Part shown: piece after piece, positions 18,450 through 27,571 of the stretch
Numbering within the stretch: position 1 is the first letter of the stretch
Layout: every line of letters begins with the position of its first letter
DNA from: Chitinophaga sp. XS-30
GTDB taxonomy: Bacteria; Bacteroidota; Bacteroidia; Chitinophagales; Chitinophagaceae
DNA length: 64,000 nucleotides
Assembly (NCBI RefSeq): GCF_008086345.1
Contig: NZ_CP043006.1
Span: 1,734,032 to 1,798,031, forward strand
Direction: 5' to 3'
Position numbers and translations under genes: made by a program
The notes under the pieces: model-generated
Database searches by the model: none
What the model saw: only the letters and a program-made list of their open reading frames with translations
Told to the model about the DNA's origin: nothing

Positions 18450-19232
18450 ATGATAACAAGACTTTTACAGACGGAGTGGATGAAAGTGAGGTTTTACCGC
18501 ACTTTCTGGATACTCATCGCATTGTTTACCGTAGCGGCGCCGCTGCTGTGCATGGCTTATGAAAGCCTCAACCGCAACATCACCAGCAAGCTGCCCATCC
18601 TGCATAATCCTTTTGCCTTCCCGCAGGTTTTCGAGACCGTTGGCTGGCTGACCAGTTTTATGACCCCCATCATGGGCATCATGCTCGTTATCCTGCTCAC
18701 CAACGAGAATAATTTCCGCACCCTGCGGCAGAACATCATCGACGGCTGGAGCCGGGACCAGTACATTGCCGCCAAGTTCGGCGTGATGCTGAGCATGGTG
18801 CTGTTCATCACCATCCTGGTAGCTCTTACGGCACTGGTATTCGGCCTGCGTAACGGTGGAGATATGGATGGCAGCGCCTTCCGTTTCATCGTTTGGTCCG
18901 CCCTGCAAAGCCTGGGTTACCTGTCATTCGCCTTCTTTCTCGGCACCTTCATGCGGCGCTCGGGGATAGCGATAGCCATTTATGTGTTCTACGCCTATAT
19001 CGGGGAGTTCATGATCTCCATGCTGCTCGATTTCAAGGTAAAGTTCCATTCCGGCGCTTTCCTGCCGCTGGAAGCAACCGACAGGCTGCTCGGCGGAGAA
19101 TCCAGGATATTGCGGGACCTTATGAAACGCGCTGAACCGCCTTCATCCACCACTTATGTGATCATTGCACTCATCTATATCGGGTTGTTCTGTTTCCTCT
19201 CCTGGCGCAGGTTGAAGCGATCTGATCTGTAG
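18450..19232 (+). CDS. ABC-2 type transporter permease
   Basis: 260-aa inner-membrane protein with about six hydrophobic segments (first at about 19-38, last at about 234-252). It pairs with the upstream ATPase gene, 12 bases away. Similar pairs serve bacteriocin-type export or self-resistance, but nothing here fixes the substrate. A gap of about 100 bases then leads to surE, which has its own promoter. Confidence 0.82.
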   Translation: MITRLLQTEWMKVRFYRTFWILIALFTVAAPLLCMAYESLNRNITSKLPILHNPFAFPQVFETVGWLTSFMTPIMGIMLVILLTNENNFRTLRQNIIDGWSRDQYIAAKFGVMLSMVLFITILVALTALVFGLRNGGDMDGSAFRFIVWSALQSLGYLSFAFFLGTFMRRSGIAIAIYVFYAYIGEFMISMLLDFKVKFHSGAFLPLEATDRLLGGESRILRDLMKRAEPPSSTTYVIIALIYIGLFCFLSWRRLKRSDL

Positions 19233-19306
19233 CATGAACGGCACCCCGAAAGCAACGCCGGTGTTTATGAAAATGTTAAACACCGGGAATTGTAAACCTC
19301 AGCATG

Positions 19307-19314
19307 TAAATTTG
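19307..19314 (+). promoter_or_regulatory. -7 promoter box of surE
   Basis: TAAATTTG, an exact TAnnTTTG match, 17 bases before the GTG start at 19331. Confidence 0.45.
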
Positions 19315-19330
19315 TTAACAAAAGCAGAAC

Positions 19331-20101
19331 GTGAAGAAGGAAAAACTGATACTGGTAACGAATGACGATGGCATAACCTCTCCGGGCATACGAACACTGA
19401 TCGAGGCCGTAAAACCCCTGGGTAAAGTAGTGGTACTGGCGCCGGACAGTCCCCAGTCCGGCAAGGGACATGCCATTACACTGGGTTTTCCGCTGCGGAT
19501 GAACCAGGTGGATATCTTCGAAGGCATTGAAGCCTGGACCTGCTCCGGTACACCCGTGGATTGCGTAAAACTGGCGAGGGACAAGATACTGGACCGCGCA
19601 CCGGATATCTGCGTGAGCGGGATCAACCATGGCGCCAATCATTCCATCAACATCATATACTCCGGCACCATGTCCGCCGCCATGGAAGCAGCGATAGAAG
19701 GCATTCCTTCCGTCGGGTTCTCCTATCTGAACTATGATTATGATGCGGACCTGGCCATCTGCCGCGAAGTAGCGCATACCGTCACTAAAAAAATGCTGCA
19801 TACGGACCTGCCGAAACATACGCTTTTCAATGTGAATATACCGGATGTGGACAGGGAAGACTACAAGGGCATCCGCATCACCCGCCAGGCCAATGCCAAA
19901 TGGGTGGAGGAATTCGATGAACGGCGGGACCCTCACGGCAAAAAATACTACTGGCTCACCGGCGAGTTCAAGAACCAGGACCCCGGAGAAGATACGGACG
20001 TTTGGGCGCTGGAGAACGGTTATACCTCACTGGTACCCGTTCAGTTTGATCTTACGGACTACAGGCTGATGAAAACACTGGAAGCGGAATGGCGCTTCTG
20101 A
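19331..20101 (+). CDS. surE: 5'/3'-nucleotidase SurE
   Basis: 256-aa member of the SurE family of metal-dependent nucleoside monophosphate phosphatases. The metal-binding start VTNDDGITSPGI is at about residues 8-19. The conserved SGINHGANHSINIIYSGTMSAAME block is at about 96-120. The start is a GTG at 19331, which sets the usual N-terminus directly before the first beta strand. It leads a likely run of surE, a small membrane protein and lpxB. Confidence 0.95.
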   Translation: MKKEKLILVTNDDGITSPGIRTLIEAVKPLGKVVVLAPDSPQSGKGHAITLGFPLRMNQVDIFEGIEAWTCSGTPVDCVKLARDKILDRAPDICVSGINHGANHSINIIYSGTMSAAMEAAIEGIPSVGFSYLNYDYDADLAICREVAHTVTKKMLHTDLPKHTLFNVNIPDVDREDYKGIRITRQANAKWVEEFDERRDPHGKKYYWLTGEFKNQDPGEDTDVWALENGYTSLVPVQFDLTDYRLMKTLEAEWRF

Positions 20102-20113
20102 TACTATAATCCT

Positions 20114-20419
20114 ATGAATATGCTCAAACAAGACAAATTATCATTGGGTATTCTGCTGGGCCTGCTGGCGCCGGTAGCCGCCTTGTTTATTTACTACCTG
20201 GTCACCTTCATGCCCCGGAGCCAAAGCCTGTCCGATTTTTTTACCATGCTCAAACAGAACCGCCATCTGCTGCCGAAGCTCATCAGCATTTGCCTGCTGG
20301 CCAATGGTGTAGTATTCTATCTTTATACCCGCAAACGCCGGGACCAGACCGCCAGGGGCATTTTCCTGATCACGATGTTATACGCAATCGTTATCTTGCT
20401 GCTGAAAATCATCCGGTAA
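20114..20419 (+). CDS. Small hypothetical membrane protein between surE and lpxB
   Basis: 101-aa protein with three hydrophobic segments (about 10-30, 57-73 and 80-100) and no motif I can name. It starts 12 bases after surE and lies in the same direction as lpxB, so co-transcription is likely. The surE / small membrane protein / lpxB order recalls other Bacteroidota, but I cannot assign a function. Confidence 0.7.
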   Translation: MNMLKQDKLSLGILLGLLAPVAALFIYYLVTFMPRSQSLSDFFTMLKQNRHLLPKLISICLLANGVVFYLYTRKRRDQTARGIFLITMLYAIVILLLKIIR

Positions 20420-20536
20420 AACAGCCGTTGAACACCGGGTGCCAAACGATGAATGGCTGCAGATGGAGCCTGCATGCAGGATGAATATTCAATCATCAAA
20501 GGCGCTATCTGGCCCGTAAAAGATAAACAGGAACGG

Positions 20537-21640
20537 ATGAAGTATTATATCATAGCCGGTGAAGCCTCCGGAGACCTGCATGGCAGCAACCTCGTCAAAC
20601 AGATCCGGTTGCAGGATACCAGTGCCGATATCCGTTGCTGGGGTGGCGACCTGATGGAGCAGGCAGGCGCCGAAGTGGTGAAACATTACCGTGAACTGGC
20701 TTTCATGGGCTTTGTGGAAGTGATCATGAACCTGCGCACCATCTTTTCGAACCTCGACTTCTGCAAAAAAGATATCCTGCAATACAAACCTGACGTACTG
20801 GTACTGATAGACTATCCCGGCTTCAATCTCCGTATAGCCGAATGGGCAAAACTGCAGGGCCTGAAAGTGGTGTACTACATCAGCCCGCAGGTATGGGCCT
20901 GGAAGGAAGGCCGTGTAAAGAAGATCAGGGAAACGGTAGATAAAATGCTGGTGATCCTGCCCTTTGAAAAGGCATTTTACCGCAAATGGGATTTCGAAGT
21001 GGAGTATGTGGGCCATCCGCTGATAGAGGCCGTAAAGGCCGAACAGGAAGCGCCGCCTGCCCCGCATTTCTCCGAAAAACCGGTGATTGCGCTATTGCCC
21101 GGCAGCCGGCAGCAGGAAGTGAAGAAAAAACTGCCCGTCATGCTGTCCATGGCGCGGTATTACCCGGAATACCAGTTCATCATGGCACAGGCCCCCAGCC
21201 TGGAAGACAGCTTCATACAGGGATTCACGAACGCCTATCCCAATGTGTCCGTTGTAAAAGGGCAAACCTATCAATTGTTGTTGCAGGCCTCCGCTGCATT
21301 GGTAACCTCCGGCACGGCCACGCTGGAAACCGCCCTTTTTGGCGTACCGGAAGTGGTTTGCTACAAAGGAAGCCCCGTGTCCTACTTCTTCGCCAAATAC
21401 CTCATCAAAGTAAAATACATCTCCCTCGTTAACCTCATCATGGATAAACCCGTGGTGAAAGAACTGATCCAGCAAGACCTGACGGAAGAGAACCTCCTGA
21501 AAGAGCTGACGCTCATCCTGAAAGACAATGCCCGCAGACAGCAGATGAAAGCGGACTACGCCACATTGTGGACGCTCCTGGGAGACGGCACCGCCTCCCG
21601 GAAGGCTGCCGAAGCCATCGTTGGCATGGTGAAGGGCTAA
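20537..21640 (+). CDS. lpxB: Lipid-A-disaccharide synthase
   Basis: 367-aa GT19 glycosyltransferase that joins UDP-2,3-diacylglucosamine and lipid X to form the lipid A disaccharide at the inner membrane. The N-terminus MKYYIIAGEASGDLHGSNLV and the blocks DYPGFNLRIA, YISPQVWAWKEGR and LLPGSRQQEVKK are diagnostic. The frame is open 28 codons further upstream, but the family starts at the ATG at 20537. The stop overlaps by 3 bases the stop of the convergent small gene. Confidence 0.96.
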   Translation: MKYYIIAGEASGDLHGSNLVKQIRLQDTSADIRCWGGDLMEQAGAEVVKHYRELAFMGFVEVIMNLRTIFSNLDFCKKDILQYKPDVLVLIDYPGFNLRIAEWAKLQGLKVVYYISPQVWAWKEGRVKKIRETVDKMLVILPFEKAFYRKWDFEVEYVGHPLIEAVKAEQEAPPAPHFSEKPVIALLPGSRQQEVKKKLPVMLSMARYYPEYQFIMAQAPSLEDSFIQGFTNAYPNVSVVKGQTYQLLLQASAALVTSGTATLETALFGVPEVVCYKGSPVSYFFAKYLIKVKYISLVNLIMDKPVVKELIQQDLTEENLLKELTLILKDNARRQQMKADYATLWTLLGDGTASRKAAEAIVGMVKG

Positions 21641-21804
21641 TGCCGGAACAGCCTGATCAGCATAACGATCAGTGCGATCAGGAACAGGATAATGGAGATG
21701 CGGTTCATGCCATGCATGAGCTTCGTATTGGTATTCTTCACTTCGGAAGGATCGCGTTTCCTGATATACAGATATTGCAAAATCTGCCGCCAGATGCTTT
21801 TCAT
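21637..21804 (-). CDS. Small membrane protein, 55 aa (DUF6728-like)
   Basis: Minus-strand frame from ATG 21804 to TAG 21637-21639. It begins MKSIWRQILQYLYIRKRDPS, has MHGMNRISI in the middle, and ends in one transmembrane helix (about residues 36-52) and LFRH. The pattern of amphipathic start, RKRDP, MHG-N-ISI and a single helix matches my memory of the Bacteroidota family DUF6728; a profile search would confirm it. The stop overlaps that of lpxB. A GATATTTG box ends 4 bases before the ATG, suggesting a leaderless mRNA. It is divergent from the GH2 gene. Confidence 0.7.
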   Translation of the reverse strand: MKSIWRQILQYLYIRKRDPSEVKNTNTKLMHGMNRISIILFLIALIVMLIRLFRH

Positions 21805-21833
21805 GGCACAAATATCCGTTATTTTTACGCGCT

Positions 21834-24269
21834 ATGAGAAATTTACTAAGCAGCCTTTTGCTGGCTATGCTCGCCATGCCGGCTTTTGCGCAGGAAGTCA
21901 GCACAGAACTGTCCGCCTGGGAATTCCGCCGGACGGATGAAAATATCTGGCGTTCCGCTACCGTGCCGGGAACCGTGCATACAGACCTGCTTTTTCACAA
22001 ACTGATCCCCGATCCCTTCCGCGATGCGAATGAAAAAGGGGTGCAGTGGGTGGATAAAAAGGATTGGGAATACCGTACCCGGATTGATGTAACGCCCGCG
22101 CTGCTGCAGCATGATGCGGTAGCCCTGGCATTTGAGGGGCTGGATACTTATGCTGATGTGTATGTGAATGATGTGCTGGTGCTGAAAGCTCAGAACATGT
22201 TCGTGCGGAAGGAGATCCCGGTGAAGAAACACCTGAAAGCCGGGCAAAACAGCCTCCGCATACTGTTTCACAGTCCCATTGCGCAGGATATGCCGAAGTT
22301 CCTGGCAGACCGCCTGATCTATCCCGCCGGCAACGATGCCAGTGATATTCCGCTGAGCGTTCACGCCCGCAAAGCGCCGTACCATTATGGATGGGACTGG
22401 GGCCCGCGCCTCGTGACCAGCGGCATCTGGCGCCCTGTATATCTCCGGGCCTGGAATAAAGTGAAAATAACAGACAGCTGGATCCGGCAGCAGCAGCTCA
22501 CGGACGCACAGGCCCAACTGGAAGCCGCCATCACGCTGGATGTACATAAACCGGGAACTTACCGGCTGATCGTGAAAAGTCCGCATGACGAGTTTGGGGC
22601 GGAACAGCTCAGCAAGACCCTCTCCGCCGGAAAACAACAGCTCCGACTGCCCTTTTCCATCCCTCAGCCGCAGCGCTGGTGGCCGAACGGACAGGGCGAT
22701 CAGAAGCTGTATCCGGTGGAAGTGATCGTACTCAGCGGAAATGATACCCTGCAGAAAAAGCGGCAGCGCATCGGTCTCCGCACGATCGAGGTCGTGAATG
22801 AAAAGGATGCCATGGGTACCAGCTTTTACGTGAAGGTCAACGGCCGGCCGGTTTTTATGAAAGGCGCGAACTACATTCCGCAGGATAACTTCCTGCCCCG
22901 CGTGAGCCCGCAGCAGTACGAAAGGTTGTTCGATGACATGCAGGAAGCGCATTTCAACATGGTGCGCGTCTGGGGCGGCGGCATCTATGAAAACGACCGG
23001 TTTTATGAGCTGGCGGATGAAAAAGGCATCCTCGTGTGGCAGGATTTTATGTTCGCCTGTACGCTTTATCCTTCCTCGCCGGACTTTTTACAACAGGTGA
23101 AAGCCGAGGCGGAAGACAATATCACCAGGCTCCGCAATCACCCATCCCTGGCGCTCTGGTGCGGGAATAACGAGATCGCCGTGGCGATAAAGAACTGGGG
23201 CTGGAAAGATGGATATGCTTATACGGACAAACAATGGGCACAACTGCTCAAAGGATATGAGACCCTGTTCTCGCAACTGCTGCCCGATGCCGTAAAAGCC
23301 CACGACCCCGGGCGCTTCTACTTCCCCTCTTCCCCCATCAGCAACTGGGGCAGGGAGGAAGACTTCCGGCATGGCGATAACCACTACTGGGGCGTATGGC
23401 ACGGTATGGAATGGTTCGAAGCCTTTGCCACCCACGTTCCCCGCTTCATGAGCGAATACGGCTTCCAGTCGTTCCCCGATATACAGACCGTGCGCAGGTA
23501 TGCGGACTCCAGCCAGTGGGACATCCATTCCTACGTCATGCAGGCACACCAGAAAAGCTTCACGAGAGGAAATGCCGCCATCAAAACGTATATGGACCAT
23601 TACTATAAAGCGCCGAAGGACTTCCCCGCATTCCTCTATCTCAGCCAGGTATTGCAGGCCGAAGGCATGAAGATCGGGATGGAAGCGCACCGCCGTGCCA
23701 TGCCTTTCTGTATGGGCACCCTGTACTGGCAGCTGAACGATTGCTGGCCCGGGGCCTCCTGGAGCGGGATCGACTATTTCGGCCGGTGGAAAGCCATGCA
23801 TTACTTCGTAAAGAAAGCCTACAACCCCGTGCTGATCAGCCATTCAAAGGAAAGCGGGAGAGTGTTGACGCATGTGGTCAGCGATCTGCCGGAAGAAGAG
23901 ACGGCCATGCTGCATCTTCAGCTGATGGATATGTACGGAAAGGAGATATGGAACGAACAGGTGCTGGTGCGCACAAAAGCCGGCGGTAGCGAAATGGTGC
24001 ACAGCATCCCCGTCACCGATATCCTGAAAGGGGCGGACAGCACCGGGGTAATATTGTATTCCAAACTGGTAAAGAACAATAAGCTATTGTCCTCGAATGT
24101 GTTTTACTACTTTGCTGCACCCCCGGTTGCTGCAGTTGCCCAAAGCCGCCATTGCCGCAGATGTACAGGAGATAAACGGGAAGATGAAGGTACGCCTCCG
24201 CTCGGCCGCACTGGCCAGGAACGTGTACCTCTCGCTGGAAACGGACGATCAGTCCCGCTTCTCCGATAA
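21834..24269 (+). CDS. Beta-mannosidase, glycoside hydrolase family 2 (C-terminus frameshifted)
   Basis: GH2 beta-mannosidase, a secreted exo-enzyme releasing mannose from beta-mannosides. The signal peptide is residues 1-19 (MRNLLSSLLLAMLAMPAFA). Sugar-binding and immunoglobulin-like domains precede the TIM barrel. The acid/base glutamate is in WCGNNE and the nucleophile glutamate in MSEYGFQS. The open frame stops at 24269, but the last roughly 50 residues are not protein-like. The family C-terminus continues in another frame from the C5 tract at 24120-24124 to 24393. With one C fewer the frame reads AAPRLLQLPKAAI and runs to TAA at 24391. Either a sequencing error or a real mutation is possible. 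The catalytic residues are unaffected. Confidence 0.9.
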   Translation: MRNLLSSLLLAMLAMPAFAQEVSTELSAWEFRRTDENIWRSATVPGTVHTDLLFHKLIPDPFRDANEKGVQWVDKKDWEYRTRIDVTPALLQHDAVALAFEGLDTYADVYVNDVLVLKAQNMFVRKEIPVKKHLKAGQNSLRILFHSPIAQDMPKFLADRLIYPAGNDASDIPLSVHARKAPYHYGWDWGPRLVTSGIWRPVYLRAWNKVKITDSWIRQQQLTDAQAQLEAAITLDVHKPGTYRLIVKSPHDEFGAEQLSKTLSAGKQQLRLPFSIPQPQRWWPNGQGDQKLYPVEVIVLSGNDTLQKKRQRIGLRTIEVVNEKDAMGTSFYVKVNGRPVFMKGANYIPQDNFLPRVSPQQYERLFDDMQEAHFNMVRVWGGGIYENDRFYELADEKGILVWQDFMFACTLYPSSPDFLQQVKAEAEDNITRLRNHPSLALWCGNNEIAVAIKNWGWKDGYAYTDKQWAQLLKGYETLFSQLLPDAVKAHDPGRFYFPSSPISNWGREEDFRHGDNHYWGVWHGMEWFEAFATHVPRFMSEYGFQSFPDIQTVRRYADSSQWDIHSYVMQAHQKSFTRGNAAIKTYMDHYYKAPKDFPAFLYLSQVLQAEGMKIGMEAHRRAMPFCMGTLYWQLNDCWPGASWSGIDYFGRWKAMHYFVKKAYNPVLISHSKESGRVLTHVVSDLPEEETAMLHLQLMDMYGKEIWNEQVLVRTKAGGSEMVHSIPVTDILKGADSTGVILYSKLVKNNKLLSSNVFYYFAAPPVAAVAQSRHCRRCTGDKREDEGTPPLGRTGQERVPLAGNGRSVPLLR

Positions 24270-24393
24270 CTACTTCGATCTGCTGCCAGGGCAGGAACAA
24301 GTGGTGGACGTCAGCACTAAAATGACCAGGGAACAGGTAAAGGAACAATTACGCATCATGCACCTCGCCAATGCGTGTATAGATAGTGAATAA
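24120..24393 (+). other. Displaced C-terminal part of the GH2 gene after a +1 frameshift
   Basis: From a run of five C (24120-24124) the family-like sequence moves to the frame ending at 24393 (for example VYLSLETDDQSRFSDNYFDL). These about 90 residues are the missing C-terminal beta-domain. Confidence 0.8.
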
Positions 24394-24451
24394 TGAAATG
24401 CCCCGGAGGATATTTTACCGTGGCGCTGACTAATCAAAAAAACATACAGAG

Positions 24452-25867
24452 ATGAAGCAATTTTTTTTGGCAGGATGCCTGCTGGCAAGCCTCGCAGGAT
24501 ATGCGCAGGAAGAGCAGCCTTATGTGAAAGAGAAAGATCCGCTGGTGCTGCAGAAGCTGGATGAGTGGCAGGACTGGAAATTCGGACTGATGATGCACTG
24601 GGGCACCTACTCCCAGTGGGGCATCGTGGAATCCTGGAGCCTCTGTCCGGAAGACGAAGGCTGGACGCAACGGAAACCCGACGGCATTCCCTATTACGAA
24701 TACGTGCAGCAGTATGAAGCCCTCGCCAATACCTTCAATCCTGTAAAGTTCGATCCCGCCAAATGGGCCACAGCCGCAAAAAAGGCCGGCATGCGCTATA
24801 TGGTGTTCACCACCAAGCATCACGACGGGTTCAATATGTTCGATACAAAACAGTCGGAATACCGCATTACGGCACCGAACGTCCCTTTCAGCAAAGATCC
24901 CCGCGCGGATGTGACCAAAGAAGTGTTTAACGCATTCCGGAAAGAAGGTATTCACATCGGCGCCTATTTTTCCAAGCCGGACTGGAATACAGATTCCTAT
25001 TGGTGGCCATACTTCCCGCCAAAAGACCGCAATGTGAACTATGAGATCAGCAAATACCCCGAACGCTGGAAGCAGTTTCAGCAGTTCACCTACAAACAGA
25101 TCGAAGAGCTGATGACCGGCTACGGAAAGGTGGAGATACTCTGGCTGGACGGCGGATGGGTACGCCCGCTGAACATGCATTCCAAAGAATCCCTGTCATG
25201 GAACAAAACGCCCGCGCAGGACCAGGACATCAACATGCCCGCCATCACCGCCATGGCCCGCCAGCATCAGCCCGGCCTCATTGTGGTAGACCGCAGTGTG
25301 CATGGCCCTTACGAGAATTACCGCACTCCCGAGCAGCAGATACCGGACAAACCGCTCGACTATCCCTGGGAAACCTGCATGACCATGGCCGGTTCCTGGT
25401 CATACGTGCCGGACGACCGGTATAAGCCCGTGAACACGATCATTCATAACCTGGTGGACATTGTAGCCAAGGGCGGCAACTACCTGCTGAACATCGGCCC
25501 CGGTCCTGATGGCACCTGGCATGACGAAGCTTACCGCAAGCTGGACAGCATCGGTCAGTGGATGGCGGCAAACGGCGACGCCATTTACGGCACCCGCTCC
25601 ATTGCGCCTTACAAGGATGGCAAAGTATGTTTTACGCAGAAGAAAGACGGCACCATTTACGCGATCTGTTTGCTGGATGAAGGCGAACAGTTGCCAGCGG
25701 TTATCCGCTTTGCAGGTATTATGCCGGCAAGCGGCGCGAAGATGGAGCTGCTGGGTGTGAAGGGGAAAGTATCCTGGAAGAAAGCAGGGAACGGGGTGGA
25801 GGTGAAGGTGCCGGAATCTGCCCGGAAGAAGAATTTAAGGCACGCGATCGCGATAAAGATCAAATAA
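24452..25867 (+). CDS. Alpha-L-fucosidase, glycoside hydrolase family 29
   Basis: 471-aa secreted GH29 enzyme that releases L-fucose from glycans. The signal peptide is residues 1-18. The catalytic barrel shows FGLMMHWGTYSQWG, TTKHHDGFNMFDTK and the nucleophile aspartate in LWLDGGWV (about residue 234). A C-terminal beta-sandwich follows (about 370-471). It starts 58 bases after the GH2 gene, so mannosidase and fucosidase probably form one transcript for host or plant glycan trimming. The convergent lipoprotein genes and their LacI regulator lie beyond the shared terminator. Confidence 0.94.
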   Translation: MKQFFLAGCLLASLAGYAQEEQPYVKEKDPLVLQKLDEWQDWKFGLMMHWGTYSQWGIVESWSLCPEDEGWTQRKPDGIPYYEYVQQYEALANTFNPVKFDPAKWATAAKKAGMRYMVFTTKHHDGFNMFDTKQSEYRITAPNVPFSKDPRADVTKEVFNAFRKEGIHIGAYFSKPDWNTDSYWWPYFPPKDRNVNYEISKYPERWKQFQQFTYKQIEELMTGYGKVEILWLDGGWVRPLNMHSKESLSWNKTPAQDQDINMPAITAMARQHQPGLIVVDRSVHGPYENYRTPEQQIPDKPLDYPWETCMTMAGSWSYVPDDRYKPVNTIIHNLVDIVAKGGNYLLNIGPGPDGTWHDEAYRKLDSIGQWMAANGDAIYGTRSIAPYKDGKVCFTQKKDGTIYAICLLDEGEQLPAVIRFAGIMPASGAKMELLGVKGKVSWKKAGNGVEVKVPESARKKNLRHAIAIKIK

Positions 25868-25870
25868 ATG

Positions 25871-25895
25871 GAGGGGGAACGCCCCCTTCGTTTTT
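25871..25895 (+). terminator. Intrinsic terminator after the fucosidase gene
   Basis: AGGGGG and CCCCCT arms with a 4-base loop, then TCG and TTTTT. It overlaps the stop of the convergent lipoprotein gene and may work in both directions. Confidence 0.7.
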
Positions 25896-26679
25896 AGAAG
25901 CCCGCTGAAATACCTGTAGTAATGATGATGAAAGGATAATAATCGGTTGGTTCAAGCACACTTGATATACATCCCTGCAATTGGAAGTGCCATTTGAAAT
26001 GGGGTGTGCCCACCCGCAGCGTGAATGCCGGTTCATACAAAAAAGTGGGGCTGCTGGCAGCCTTCTTCATTTCGGGAAGATAGGTTATCTGGTAGGACCT
26101 GGAATGGTTTATATATGTCTGTGACACCTGGCTGCCTATGTAGGGCCTTGCGTAACCAAGAAACGTGAAGCGCGGTGTAAAAGTGAGCTCCACTCTTTTA
26201 TGCACCATGCCAATACCAGGCTGGATAAAAAATTTCCGGAACCTGGTGCGTACGGTATGGTCATAGCGGGTCCCTTTTGCACTGTCGCTATAATATGCCT
26301 CTTCAACCATTCTGAACCCGCCAGCACCGTAGCCTGCATACAGGTCCAGCACCACGGGTGGCCTGGTCTTGTGAGAGAATTTTTTAAAAACACCAACCCC
26401 AGCTTCTGCGACCCCGCCCAGCGGTCTTGTAAAATGCCCCATACGCCCGGTACCTTTTCCGCCAAATCTTTCCCAGGTGTATTGCCCGTTAACCATCACC
26501 GCAAATTTGTCCGTGATGGCATAAGCCCCGTGCCAGCTGGAGGGCGTGACATTTATTTTAAACTGTTGCTTTTCATGCAGCAACGGCGCATTTACCTGGT
26601 TTGGTATATAAATGTTGCGGGAACAGGAGATGCAGCCTGTCACGCAGACAAGCAACATCCAGGGATAACGTATTTTCAT
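25894..26679 (-). CDS. Lipoprotein, paralogue of its neighbour, function unknown
   Basis: 261-aa lipoprotein with an N-terminal lipobox (VTGCISC, lipidated Cys about 16 or 19). The mature protein shows repeated beta-strand patterns of an outer-membrane-barrel type (AVMVNGQYTW, VLDLYAGYGAGGFR, FIQPGIGMVHKRVELTF) and ends in strand-like sequence. It shares these blocks with the upstream gene, so the two are a tandem duplication. The order LacI, paralogue 2, paralogue 1 on one strand with short gaps suggests an operon. No family name is recognised. Confidence 0.7.
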   Translation of the reverse strand: MKIRYPWMLLVCVTGCISCSRNIYIPNQVNAPLLHEKQQFKINVTPSSWHGAYAITDKFAVMVNGQYTWERFGGKGTGRMGHFTRPLGGVAEAGVGVFKKFSHKTRPPVVLDLYAGYGAGGFRMVEEAYYSDSAKGTRYDHTVRTRFRKFFIQPGIGMVHKRVELTFTPRFTFLGYARPYIGSQVSQTYINHSRSYQITYLPEMKKAASSPTFLYEPAFTLRVGTPHFKWHFQLQGCISSVLEPTDYYPFIIITTGISAGF

Positions 26680-26737
26680 TGGTGTGCATTTACAGGGTCG
26701 CTAATGAAGCGGATGGCCCCCTGGAAATGTTACATCA

Positions 26738-27547
26738 CTACTTCTTCGCATCCTGCACCCACTGCCCGAAGTTCAGTGAAATGCCGGTGCTGAAAGAGAC
26801 CGGCTGGAAAAAATCTCCCACCTGGTAGCCGCTGTAAGTTTCGTCATTGATCGGAACGGAGATCAGCAGCTGGCCATGCCATTTTATATACCGGTAACCC
26901 GCGCGTACGGTGAAGGTAGGCTCAAAGAAAGGCATCGCTTTGTCTCCCAGCTTCAAAAAGTTCTCGCGGCGGACGTCATCATTCTCGAAAACCTTGCTGC
27001 CCATGGTCTGATCGTAAAAGCGCACTACGGAAATGCGGGTGGAGAAAGCAGCCTCCACTACTTTGTGCGAGAAACCGAAAGTGGGCTGTATGAAGAATTT
27101 GTGGAATTTCGTGCGAAGCTGGTAATTGGTGTTCCCGCGGATGCTGTCCGCCGAAAATTCATTATCCAGTGTTTTGAAAGAGCCGTTGCCGTAACCGGCA
27201 TACACATCGAATATCGCTCGCTGGCGGGAATCCACGGCTTTGAAGAACCCCACCCCACCTTCTATCAATCCCCCGCGAACATGCGGGTCCAGCAGCCAGT
27301 CGCCATCGCTGTCACTATCGTAAAGGAGGTTGCGCCATACATACTGGCCATTCACCATCACGGCAATATTGTCGGAAACCGCGTAGGCCGCCTGCCAGTT
27401 GGTGAGGGACAGGTTAGCCTTGAATTCATTCTTTTCTTTCAGTAGCGGAACATTCGCCGGATTAGGCACATAAGTATGCATCTGGCGGCTGCAGGAGGCA
27501 AATGCAAGTACCGCTAATGCCATTAACAAAAGACGGACAGTTTTCAT
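26738..27547 (-). CDS. Lipoprotein, second paralogue, function unknown
   Basis: 269-aa lipoprotein with lipobox LAFASC (Cys about 19) and the shared blocks VPLLKEKNEFKANLS, AVMVNGQYVW, FDVYAGYGNGSFK and KFHKFFIQPTFGFSHKVVEA. It matches the downstream paralogue along its length with strong divergence. It ends SFSTGISLNFGQWVQDAKK. It may be a surface or periplasm-facing barrel-like protein. It starts 24 bases after the LacI-family gene on the same strand, so LacI autoregulation could include it. Confidence 0.7.
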   Translation of the reverse strand: MKTVRLLLMALAVLAFASCSRQMHTYVPNPANVPLLKEKNEFKANLSLTNWQAAYAVSDNIAVMVNGQYVWRNLLYDSDSDGDWLLDPHVRGGLIEGGVGFFKAVDSRQRAIFDVYAGYGNGSFKTLDNEFSADSIRGNTNYQLRTKFHKFFIQPTFGFSHKVVEAAFSTRISVVRFYDQTMGSKVFENDDVRRENFLKLGDKAMPFFEPTFTVRAGYRYIKWHGQLLISVPINDETYSGYQVGDFFQPVSFSTGISLNFGQWVQDAKK

Positions 27548-27571
27548 AAAGTTGCAGGTTTTATATGAGCA

